Assembly: GCA_023439185.1 (NCBI GenBank)
Contig: JAEXOR010000055.1
Location: forward strand, 62,001-126,000
DNA length: 64,000 nt
Direction of reading: 5' to 3'
DNA from: Bacillota bacterium
GTDB lineage: Bacteria > Bacillota > Desulfotomaculia > Desulfotomaculales > Desulfallaceae
Part shown: one piece after another, positions 1 to 7,405 of the stretch
How positions within the stretch are numbered: the first letter of the stretch is position 1
Layout: each line of letters opens with the position of its first letter
The notes under the pieces: model-generated
What the model was told of the DNA's origin: nothing
Seen by the model: the letters and a program-made list of their open reading frames with translations, nothing else
Databases searched by the model: none
Position numbers and translations under genes: made by a program

Positions 1-550
1 AGCCTGTAAAGCTGAAAACGGAACGCCGCCGGGAATTTTTTTCACCAAAGTATTGGATCAGGTGGCAGGTGAATTCCCCATTGTCAAAAAAAAGTTTGTT
101 CCGGTTCTTTGCAACCACTGCAAGGAGGCCGCGTGTGTAAAGGTCTGCCCTACCGGCGCTTCATACAAACGTGAAGACGGCATCGTGCTGGTTGATTATA
201 ACAAATGTATCGGCTGTAAAGCCTGCGTAGTGGCCTGCCCTTATAATAACCGGGCGCTGCTGCCCAAGGGCGGCTTGAAAAAGGGTTACTTCGGGGATTA
301 TTTAACCCCTTTTGAGCAATTGAAGTATCAGAAGTTCCAGGAAGGCGTCGTTGTAAAGTGCACCTTTTGCTATGAAAGAGTGGAAAACGGACTGGAGCCG
401 TCCTGTGTCAACACCTGCCCTACCGAAGCAAGGGTTTTTGGCGATCTTGAGGATCCGGAGAACAAGGTGACCAGGTTAATCCGTCAGCGTGGAGGCTTCC
501 AGCCCCTTGCTGAAGCAAACACCGATCCGTCGGTATTCTATATTGAATAG
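1..550 (+). CDS. PsrB/DmsB-type four-cluster ferredoxin subunit of a molybdopterin oxidoreductase (5' partial)
   Basis: Electron-transfer subunit that would carry electrons between a membrane quinone-reactive subunit and a molybdopterin catalytic subunit. The frame is open from base 2, so the gene begins before the window; 182 residues are visible. Cysteine groups of the dicluster ferredoxin fold are present: CNHCKEAACVKVC, CIGCKACVVACPY and CTFCYERVENG followed by CVNTCP. The visible N-terminal ACKAEN looks like the end of the first cysteine cluster, cut by the edge. The next gene is an NrfD-type membrane subunit 10 bases downstream, then moeA, so the missing upstream gene is probably the Mo/W catalytic subunit. 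Substrate (polysulfide, thiosulfate, tetrathionate, DMSO) cannot be told from this part. Confidence 0.9.
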   Translation, partial: ACKAENGTPPGIFFTKVLDQVAGEFPIVKKKFVPVLCNHCKEAACVKVCPTGASYKREDGIVLVDYNKCIGCKACVVACPYNNRALLPKGGLKKGYFGDYLTPFEQLKYQKFQEGVVVKCTFCYERVENGLEPSCVNTCPTEARVFGDLEDPENKVTRLIRQRGGFQPLAEANTDPSVFYIE

Positions 551-560
551 GGGTGATTTG

Positions 561-1436
561 ATGTCTAATACTCCTTTTGTAGCGGGCAAGGAGTTTGTGG
601 CCGGTTACAGGCAGCAGGATGTCTGGCAGTCCTGGATTGCGCTGGCTTTTTTCTTCGGCAAGATTGGTTCGGGGATATTTATTCTGTCACTCTTCCTGGG
701 GTCTCCAATGGCGGCGATAGTTGGACTTGTTCTTGAAAACGTCGGCAAGGGCGGGGCGCTTTTAATACATTTGGGCCGTCCGGAAAGATTCTGGCGGGCT
801 CTTTCAAGGCCGCAAACATCATGGATCGCCAGAACCGTATGGGCCATGGGGATATTTACCGCCATCGCTGTTATATACCTGTTGTTGCCGGAGGGCAGCA
901 CGGCCTGGCATGTATTCAGAGTTTTAGCCGGTATTTTTGCAATTATTGTTGCTGTTTCCGACGGGTTTGTGGTTAATGCTTCACCGGCGATACCCTTATG
1001 GAATACAGCCATGATGCCGTTTCTTTTCTTATTATACTCCTTGCTTGCCGGAACAACTGTTTACCTTTTTATGACTGCCAGCGGTTTGGTAAGCAGCGTT
1101 CATGCCGCCTATCTTGAACATATGGAAATTGCATTGATTATTGTTAATTTGATTGCTGTGCTTATCTATCTTTTAAGTATCTCGAATAGCTCGCCCGCAG
1201 CCCGCCAGTCGTTGCAATTGTTGATTAAGGGAACTTACGCGGGTATGTTTTACGGTTTGGTAATCCTGGTCGGTTTTGTTTTGACCCTGCTGATGCTTCT
1301 GCTGTTCGCTTCCTCCGGCAGCGCGCTGGTGGTGGGAATTACGGCGGCGGCAGATTTAATCGGGCATTTCTTTATCTTCTATTTGCTATTGAAGACCGGT
1401 GTTTATGCACCCCCCACAGGGACATTTTCAATATAG
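561..1436 (+). CDS. NrfD/PsrC-like membrane anchor subunit
   Basis: Integral membrane partner of the preceding Fe-S subunit, expected to exchange electrons with menaquinone. The 291-residue product is almost entirely hydrophobic helices, about eight or nine segments, with the NrfD-family feature HLGRPERFWRAL near residue 70. The ATG at 561 follows a GGGGTG site 10 bases after the stop of the Fe-S subunit; a longer in-frame reading from 489 would overlap that gene and is rejected. Size is closer to short NrfD/DmsC anchors than to long PsrC. Its coupling with moeA downstream supports a bis-MGD enzyme operon. Confidence 0.87.
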   Translation: MSNTPFVAGKEFVAGYRQQDVWQSWIALAFFFGKIGSGIFILSLFLGSPMAAIVGLVLENVGKGGALLIHLGRPERFWRALSRPQTSWIARTVWAMGIFTAIAVIYLLLPEGSTAWHVFRVLAGIFAIIVAVSDGFVVNASPAIPLWNTAMMPFLFLLYSLLAGTTVYLFMTASGLVSSVHAAYLEHMEIALIIVNLIAVLIYLLSISNSSPAARQSLQLLIKGTYAGMFYGLVILVGFVLTLLMLLLFASSGSALVVGITAAADLIGHFFIFYLLLKTGVYAPPTGTFSI

Positions 1437-1467
1437 CCGGATAATTAACAAAGTTGGGGGTACGAAA

Positions 1468-2745
1468 ATGCAAATGACAACCCTCTGCCATGGCACAACT
1501 CAAATAGTTCACGATGAATTCAAAGTGTCAGCGTTAAAAAACAGGCACCCGATGGTAGATCCGGATATAGTTCTAAAAATAATGCTCGAACAGGCAAAAA
1601 TTAAAACCACCGAAGAAATAGAGTTGCTTGACTCTTTCGGCAGGATACTTGCAAAAGATTTTACAGCATGCCACAACCAGCCGCCGTTTGCCCGTTCACC
1701 ATTGGATGGTTATGCCATGCGATCGGAGGATATTAAAAACGCTTCCGGACAGCGGCCTGTGACCTTGCATGTGATTGCCACAGTATACGCCGGAAGCATG
1801 TGTTGCAACAAGGTCAAGCCCGGTACGGCAGTGTCGATTATGACCGGCGCGCCTGTTCCCGACGGAACGGACTGTGTTATAAGGTTTGAGGATACTTCCT
1901 CTTCACCCGGTAAGGTTACTGTTTACCACCCCCTCAAACCCGGCGAAAATGTTATATACGCCGGGGAAGATGTAAAAAAAGGCGAAATCCTTTTGCACAG
2001 TGGAACAGAAATTACTCCGGCGGTTATAGGTGCTCTGGCCGCCCAGGGCTGTAAAAATGTGCATGTATTCAGACGGCCTAGGGTTGCGGTGTTTTCTACC
2101 GGCAATGAATTGGCGGAGCTGACAGATGATTTGCAGCCCGCCAAAATTTACAACAGCAGCGTGTATTCAATTTCTGCCATGGTCAAGGCGGCAGGGGCTG
2201 AACCTTTAATACTTGGCACGGTGCCGGACTGCATTGATGCAATAAAAAATACCATTCAATCTGTATTGGGAAAGGTTGACATGATTATTTCAACCGGAGG
2301 AGTATCGGTTGGAAAAAAAGATTTTGTAAAAGAAGCCTTTGCATCTTCCGGTGTAAATGTCCTCTTCTGGAAGCCCGGTTCACCCATGGTATACGGGGTA
2401 AAGGACAGCAGGCATATTATAGGTCTTACCGGTAATCCCGGGGCCGCTATGATTATATATACAGTTATAGTGCAGCCGCTGCTTAGGTTTATGAACGGCC
2501 GCAAATCACTTTTCAACTCCAAAGTGCGTGCCCGAATGGTTGAAGATTTCAGAATAAACAGCAAACAAAGGAGGTTTGTCCGGGCGGTGCTGTTCTGGGA
2601 AGGCAGCGAGTATCTTGCCAAAATTGCAGGCTCGCAAAATTCCGGGTTTATTAAATCAATGGTGGAATGTAACGCTCTGATCGACATTCCTGCAGGCCAC
2701 GGTTCTATTCGCAACGGGGAAATCGTTGAAGTTATGATGTTATGA
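1468..2745 (+). CDS. moeA: Molybdopterin molybdenumtransferase MoeA
   Basis: Inserts molybdate into adenylylated molybdopterin, the last step before Mo cofactor delivery. The 425-residue product has the MoeA order of domains: an N-terminal region with FARSPLDGYAMRSEDI, the extended beta domain, then the MogA-like fold with STGNEL and STGGVSVGKKDFVKEAF, and a C-terminal beta domain. Start is ATG 1468 with GGGGG at 1456-1460; an upstream in-frame ATG at 1399 would lie inside the NrfD gene. Its place behind the oxidoreductase subunits suggests dedicated cofactor supply for that enzyme. Length matches the family (about 400). Confidence 0.92.
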   Translation: MQMTTLCHGTTQIVHDEFKVSALKNRHPMVDPDIVLKIMLEQAKIKTTEEIELLDSFGRILAKDFTACHNQPPFARSPLDGYAMRSEDIKNASGQRPVTLHVIATVYAGSMCCNKVKPGTAVSIMTGAPVPDGTDCVIRFEDTSSSPGKVTVYHPLKPGENVIYAGEDVKKGEILLHSGTEITPAVIGALAAQGCKNVHVFRRPRVAVFSTGNELAELTDDLQPAKIYNSSVYSISAMVKAAGAEPLILGTVPDCIDAIKNTIQSVLGKVDMIISTGGVSVGKKDFVKEAFASSGVNVLFWKPGSPMVYGVKDSRHIIGLTGNPGAAMIIYTVIVQPLLRFMNGRKSLFNSKVRARMVEDFRINSKQRRFVRAVLFWEGSEYLAKIAGSQNSGFIKSMVECNALIDIPAGHGSIRNGEIVEVMML

Positions 2746-2793
2746 GAAGCTTGTATAAATGGTTGGATTATAAATCCCCAAGGAGGTGCTGTT

Positions 2794-3294
2794 GTGTACC
2801 AAAAAATTCTTATTCCGGTTGATGGTTCCCCGGGCGCTGAGAAAGCCGCGCAGCACGGAGTTGAGTTGGCTGAGAAAATTAACGCCGCGGTAACTCTCAT
2901 AAATGTTTTGCCTTTAACTTCGGAAATGAAACGTTATACCGATTGGTATGTTTCTCTATCCGGCAAAAGGAGAACAAAAAGTAATATTACGCCGGTACCT
3001 GATGCGGAATCGAATATTGACTGGTTTAAAGAAATTTCAGATCATGAACAAGCCAGAATTGAAGAAATCTTTACTAAAATACAAAAAGATTTGGCTAAAT
3101 ACAATGTTGCCGTTGATACTAAGATGGTTACAGGCGATCCGGCCAGGGAAATATGTCAGGAGGCATCCGATGGGAAATATGACTTAATAATCATTGGAAG
3201 CAGCGGTTTGGGTGAGCTGAAAGACCCGCGCATGGGAGGCGTAAGCGAAAGGGTGGTCCGGCGAGCAGATGTTTCTGTGTTAACTGTTCGTTAA
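2794..3294 (+). CDS. Universal stress protein, UspA family
   Basis: Small cytoplasmic nucleotide-binding stress protein of 166 residues. It begins YQKILIPVDGSPGAEKAAQHGVELA and ends with the ATP-binding pattern GDP-x-G-SSGLGELKDPRMGGVSERVV, close to the G-x2-G-x9-G(S/T) signature. A stretch of about 25 polar residues (near 50-75) is inserted between strand 2 and helix 2. GTG start at 2794 with a strong AGGAGGTG site at 2781-2788. Last gene of the oxidoreductase/moeA run; two hairpins follow it. The exact role is unknown. Confidence 0.85.
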   Translation: MYQKILIPVDGSPGAEKAAQHGVELAEKINAAVTLINVLPLTSEMKRYTDWYVSLSGKRRTKSNITPVPDAESNIDWFKEISDHEQARIEEIFTKIQKDLAKYNVAVDTKMVTGDPAREICQEASDGKYDLIIIGSSGLGELKDPRMGGVSERVVRRADVSVLTVR

Positions 3295-3365
3295 TCGCAA
3301 GGGCCATTTAGCCTGCCCTTTAGGTGGCGTACTGCAACCGAGGGCGATGATTTTGGTCGAATGCT

Positions 3366-3406
3366 TTAGCCGTATACCGGACATCTATATGCCGGTATAC
3401 GGCTAA
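3366..3406. repeat. Perfect 15-bp inverted repeat, possible terminator or operator
   Basis: TTAGCCGTATACCGG (3366-3380) is exactly repeated in reverse complement at 3392-3406 with an 11-base spacer. It lies between the end of the stress-protein gene and the convergent aminopeptidase gene. No T tract follows directly, so it may be part of a compound terminator with the hairpin at 3418-3447 or a protein site. Confidence 0.6.
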
Positions 3407-3417
3407 GTATTGATAAG

Positions 3418-3454
3418 GCGCGCGTTGCGGGAACTGAATGGGCGCGCTTTTCTT
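3418..3454 (+). terminator. Intrinsic terminator after the moeA/usp operon
   Basis: GCGCGC at 3418-3423 pairs with GCGCGC at 3442-3447 and is followed by TTTTCTT, giving a rho-independent terminator on the plus strand. It touches the 3' end of the convergent minus-strand gene. Confidence 0.55.
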
Positions 3455-4631
3455 ACACGTAAATGATCCCCTCTTCGAATTCGGTGATGGTTTCCAGGCC
3501 GTTTGTCCTGACTACGAAGGTATTCTCAATCCCCACGGCGCCTTCCGGAAATATGAACTTGGGCTCAATGGCCAGCACCATGCCTTCCTCCAAGGCGATA
3601 TCAAACCCCTTGGCCACCACCGGCCATTCGTCCAGCTCAATACCCACGCCGTGGCCCACAAAGGGCACCCCTTTGGGATAGCCCATGAAATATTCGCCCA
3701 GGCCGGCTTGGCCGGCCATTTCAACGGCCCGGTCGTAAAGGTCCGCGCATGACGCCCCGGGTACCGCTTTTTGCCTGAGGGTTTGCAGTATCTCCAACGC
3801 CGTGTCGTAGGCCCGGGTCATTTTTTCCGGCAGCCGGCCCATGCAAAAGGTCCTGGTCTGGTCGGTTATGTAGCCGTCGTATACCCCGCCGTAATCAAGC
3901 ATTACCGGTTCATTGCTTTGAATTTTTCTGGCGCCCGCACCCTGGGGGAAGGAGGGGTTGAGCCCCGGTCCGCCGATGGGGGTATCCATATAGTTGGGTA
4001 CCGCCAGGCTTGGCCCGGCCATAACATGAAAAGCTATTTCCTGGTTGAATCCGCGGGTCCTGATCAGCCCCTGATGCCCCATAAGTCGTGCCACCAGCTC
4101 CAGATTCCCTGCCAGTTCAAATTCGGCGATTCCCTCCCGCAAATAGTCCTTAACCTTTGAAAAAACGGTTTGACTTATATTTGCGGCTCCCCGGAGCAGG
4201 CCCAACTCGTAATCCGATTTGACCATTTTGACTTTGCGGATCAGCGTGCTGGCGTCCGCCAGTTTAGCCGGGGCGAATATTTTTTGGTAGCGCGTGAACA
4301 GCGCCGCCGTCAGCACATCCATCTCAAACCCTAGCACGCTCAAATTACGGTAACCGTATGTTTCCAATATGCCGGGGATTTCTTTGACATTGGCAAGCGG
4401 TATGATCTCTTCCAGGGCGGATTCATTCCTGGCCCGATCCAGGCTTTTTCTGACCATTAACACCGGTTTTCCCGCCGCGGGGACATACAGGTGGGATTGC
4501 TGCACCGTACCGGTGAAATAAAATAAATCCGCGTTCTGGACGATTACGATACCGTCCATGCCCGCAGCGGTCATTAATTGCTGAAGTTTGGCAATCCGCG
4601 CATCCAGTTCGTTTTTTGGAGTAAGCCGCAT
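3453..4631 (-). CDS. M24-family Xaa-Pro aminopeptidase/dipeptidase
   Basis: Cytoplasmic metallopeptidase that removes residues N-terminal to proline. The 392-residue product has a creatinase-like N-terminal domain (about 1-140) and a pita-bread catalytic domain. Expected dinuclear metal ligands are visible: Asp in MLDYGGVYDGY, Asp in ITDQTRTF, His in GHGVGIELDEWP, Glu in AIEPKFIFPEGAVG and Glu in GIENTFVV. ATG at 4631 has AGGGGAG just upstream. PepP-like or PepQ-like specificity cannot be separated by eye. It stands alone, convergent with the preceding operon. Confidence 0.9.
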   Translation of the reverse strand: MRLTPKNELDARIAKLQQLMTAAGMDGIVIVQNADLFYFTGTVQQSHLYVPAAGKPVLMVRKSLDRARNESALEEIIPLANVKEIPGILETYGYRNLSVLGFEMDVLTAALFTRYQKIFAPAKLADASTLIRKVKMVKSDYELGLLRGAANISQTVFSKVKDYLREGIAEFELAGNLELVARLMGHQGLIRTRGFNQEIAFHVMAGPSLAVPNYMDTPIGGPGLNPSFPQGAGARKIQSNEPVMLDYGGVYDGYITDQTRTFCMGRLPEKMTRAYDTALEILQTLRQKAVPGASCADLYDRAVEMAGQAGLGEYFMGYPKGVPFVGHGVGIELDEWPVVAKGFDIALEEGMVLAIEPKFIFPEGAVGIENTFVVRTNGLETITEFEEGIIYV

Positions 4632-4744
4632 GTTTCTCCCCTCTTTTCTTTGACTTATTAGGCTACTGTTTCATTGCCGGAAAAATATTGGACTATTGCA
4701 AATTATAACACAACTTATTGGTAAGTTAAAATAAGCAGGCAATG

Positions 4745-5881
4745 CTATCTGTGGGGCGTTTCATCGGCTTGACGTATTTCTTTCATTATATTTGCATCTA
4801 CGCTGCGCAGGTGTAAATCACGCTGGGGGAAGGGTATCTCCACGCCGTGCTCCTGCAGCAGTTCGTTAATCCTGAAATTGAGCGCGCTTTTTATCCGGGT
4901 GCGCAACAAGGGGTGGGGTATCCAGTATAGCAGACGAAATTCTAACGCTGAATCGCCGAAATTCAGAAAGTCCACCCGCGGCGGGGGATCGTCCATAATG
5001 TCGCTATGTTCGCGCGCAACTTGCAGCAGCAGGCGTTCCAGCAGCCTGACGTCCGAACCGTAAGCGACGCCGATGAGTATTTGCTCCCGTACCTTGGGAT
5101 CGCCATAGGACCAGTTCATGACCTGGTTTTCAATAAACTGGCTGTTAGGGATGATAATGTGCTCGTTATTGCGGGTGCGGACCACGGTGGACCTGATGGT
5201 GATGTTTTCGACGTCACAATGCAAATCACCGATTTTAATCCGGTCCCCCACCTTGATGGGACGCTCGAAAAGGATGATCAAGCCGGATATAAAATTTGAG
5301 GCTATATTGCTGACGCCAAAACCGATCCCTATGCCGGCCACCCCGGCGAAAACTGTAAGTGCGCTTAAGTCAAAACCGATAACCGGCAGAGCCACCAGGG
5401 TGGAAATAACAATAATTACGTAATGCAGCAGCCTGGAAAAAGTATACTGGGTACCGTTGTCCAGTTCGTATTTTTTATAAACCCGGTGCAGCAAAAACCT
5501 TGACAGCAAATTGGAAAACTTGATGCTCAGGCTGATAATCATAGCCGGAATGAGAAATGTCAGGGTGGTGACCGGCGTATTGCCGATGGTAAACCAGGTT
5601 TCTCCCAGCCAGAAGGTATCCCGGAAGTAAATAATGGCGTACATGGCGATGGCGTAAAACGTTCCCCAGTTGATTAAAGACAGTATCAGGGGCTGCAAAT
5701 CACCGGCGCCGTTTTCCCCGTTTTTTAAACTGGCGAAATTGTTAATTTTCCTTAGTACTATCGAGCGCAGTAAAAAAAATAACGGAATAAAAACCAGGAA
5801 TTTAATTTCATTGAAATAGCGGTATTCCTCCCAGGCGGTATACCACGTCGTTACTGTGGTCCATAAGTCGGCTTGTTCCAT
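4745..5881 (-). CDS. mscS: Small-conductance mechanosensitive channel, MscS family
   Basis: Membrane tension-gated channel that releases solutes on hypo-osmotic shock. The 378-residue product has four or five predicted membrane helices before the pore helix LTVFAGVAGIGIGFGVSN, rich in Gly and Ala as in MscS TM3. The beta domain follows (PIKVGDRIKIGDLHCDVENI, then TVVRTRNNEHIIIPNSQF) and an alpha/beta C-terminal cage domain. Start ATG 5881 with GGAGG eight bases before. It is monocistronic as far as can be seen. Confidence 0.92.
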   Translation of the reverse strand: MEQADLWTTVTTWYTAWEEYRYFNEIKFLVFIPLFFLLRSIVLRKINNFASLKNGENGAGDLQPLILSLINWGTFYAIAMYAIIYFRDTFWLGETWFTIGNTPVTTLTFLIPAMIISLSIKFSNLLSRFLLHRVYKKYELDNGTQYTFSRLLHYVIIVISTLVALPVIGFDLSALTVFAGVAGIGIGFGVSNIASNFISGLIILFERPIKVGDRIKIGDLHCDVENITIRSTVVRTRNNEHIIIPNSQFIENQVMNWSYGDPKVREQILIGVAYGSDVRLLERLLLQVAREHSDIMDDPPPRVDFLNFGDSALEFRLLYWIPHPLLRTRIKSALNFRINELLQEHGVEIPFPQRDLHLRSVDANIMKEIRQADETPHR

Positions 5882-6036
5882 AAATCCTCCATAATAATAT
5901 CAACGAACGGTTATTTTCTATAATATCACAAATTTCTTATTAAACCCCGAAATTCTTTGCTGTCGCTGCGTCTTCTTGCCATCCCGGGGATGATGTTGGA
6001 TAATACAAGAAATGCAGTTGTGGAGGTAAGAAAAAA

Positions 6037-6726
6037 GTGGGTCAATTGTTTGATACTCTGGCCGGCAGTTACGATAGCTGGTACGAAATGCCGGCCGGTC
6101 GTTTCGTGGACCGTATTGAAAGGGAAGCTGTTTACTCTTACCTGGAGCCCCGGGCGGGCATGAAGGTGCTGGACATCGGCTGCGGCACCGGGCTGTATGC
6201 CCTGGACCTGGCCGACCGGGGGGCTGACGTTACCGGGGTGGATATCTCGCGCTCTATGCTGGAACGGGCCCGTGCCAAGGCGCAAGATGCGGAACTGGAC
6301 GTGCGCTTGCTGGAGGCCGACGCGCTGCAATTGCCCTTTGGTGAACAGAGTTTTGACGCCGTTCTGTCCGTTACCGCCCTGGAATTCATGCCCGGCTTGT
6401 CCGCCGCACTGCGGGAGGCCTTCCGGGTGTTAAAAACCGGCGGCCGGCTGGTGGTGGGCCTAATTGGCCGCGACAGTCACTGGTGGCGGCTTTATGATGA
6501 AACAGCGCGCCGCGAGCCCGATAATATATTCAACCGGGCCCGGTTCTACACCCTCGGTGAACTGCTGGCGGCCATGCCCGGCCGGGAGGTGCAGGGCAAG
6601 GCCGTGCTGTTCGTGCCGCCGGATTTTGATTACACCCTGGAAGACCAGGCTTTGGTCCTGGAAGCCGAGGCCGTAAAATCCGGCCGCACCGACGGGGGTT
6701 TTATCTGCGCAGCGGCTGTGAAATGA
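6037..6726 (+). CDS. Class I SAM-dependent methyltransferase
   Basis: Methyltransferase of the UbiE/Methyltransf_11 type, 229 residues. SAM-binding motif I is VLDIGCGTGLYALDLA at about residues 44-59, the acidic end of strand 2 is GVDIS, and LEADALQLPFGEQSFDAV supplies motifs II-III. The C-terminal third is short. Start GTG 6037 with GGAGG at 6022-6026, spacing 10. No neighbour suggests a substrate. Confidence 0.82.
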   Translation: MGQLFDTLAGSYDSWYEMPAGRFVDRIEREAVYSYLEPRAGMKVLDIGCGTGLYALDLADRGADVTGVDISRSMLERARAKAQDAELDVRLLEADALQLPFGEQSFDAVLSVTALEFMPGLSAALREAFRVLKTGGRLVVGLIGRDSHWWRLYDETARREPDNIFNRARFYTLGELLAAMPGREVQGKAVLFVPPDFDYTLEDQALVLEAEAVKSGRTDGGFICAAAVK

Positions 6727-6737
6727 TTGTATGAATA

Positions 6738-7259
6738 TTATTGTATTATCTGCCAGTCATAATATATTTCATCTATAAAGCCGTGAAACGGCCAGAAAAT
6801 CGGGGCCAGCGGTGCCAGCCGCATATTATTCATTATTCCCCCTATTCTTTGGTGCACCAGATTGTGCCTGGTCATAAGAGCTTCCCCCAGCTCTTCAACG
6901 GTACTGAAGTTTTGTAAATTATTCTGGTCAAATTCCGGTGAGAAACTGACACCGGGGTTTAAGTTCCGCAACCGGCCGGGGCCGGTATTGGGAATGTTAA
7001 ATTCCTGCGGTATTGGTTCAATTGGGTTCCATTCCGGCAGCGGTACGAACTGAGGGAAACCCTGAGCCGGCAGAAAAGCTTCCAACCCGGCAATATAATC
7101 TCTGTGGAAAGTAAGAAACATCACCGGGTCGCTGTGAGCGCCGGATTGGGCGGCATTCCAGTGCAAATCAATAATTTCCGGTGTTGTATATTGCTGAATC
7201 AGACTGGCCAGTAACTGACGATCATCGGTAGTCAAATTGTTAAGATTGGGCCTGTTCAT
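6738..7259 (-). CDS. Small tyrosinase-like (type 3 copper) domain protein
   Basis: A 173-residue protein that I read as a minimal tyrosinase/hemocyanin fold. All six copper-ligand histidines can be placed: H33, H42 and H52 (FLTFHRDY) for CuA, and H132, H136 (RHNLVHQRIGG) and H159 (FWPFHGFIDEIYYDW) for CuB. The H-x3-H then PxFWPFHxxID pattern is typical of CuB. It lacks the usual N-terminal extension and is much shorter than bacterial tyrosinases (about 270-300). No signal peptide is seen. ATG 7259 has GGGAGGAG upstream. A type 3 copper protein is unexpected in an anaerobe; the fold call is from motifs only. Confidence 0.65.
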   Translation of the reverse strand: MNRPNLNNLTTDDRQLLASLIQQYTTPEIIDLHWNAAQSGAHSDPVMFLTFHRDYIAGLEAFLPAQGFPQFVPLPEWNPIEPIPQEFNIPNTGPGRLRNLNPGVSFSPEFDQNNLQNFSTVEELGEALMTRHNLVHQRIGGIMNNMRLAPLAPIFWPFHGFIDEIYYDWQIIQ

Positions 7260-7405
7260 TTTTTTCTCCTCCCTGGTTGGCAGTGATATGGTATTAGAAT
7301 ATGTAATCTGCGTGCCATGGTGCAGGGACAGTATTTTATGACCGCATGAACCGTCCGCGCCCGTGGGATACTCACGATAAGTGAAGAAATCGTGGGGGTG
7401 GGCGA

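Noticed and set aside
605..1012. Minus-strand open frame inside the NrfD gene, and many similar frames inside adhE, nif and glt genes
   Set aside because: They are shadows of the real genes with no ribosome-binding site or family motif.
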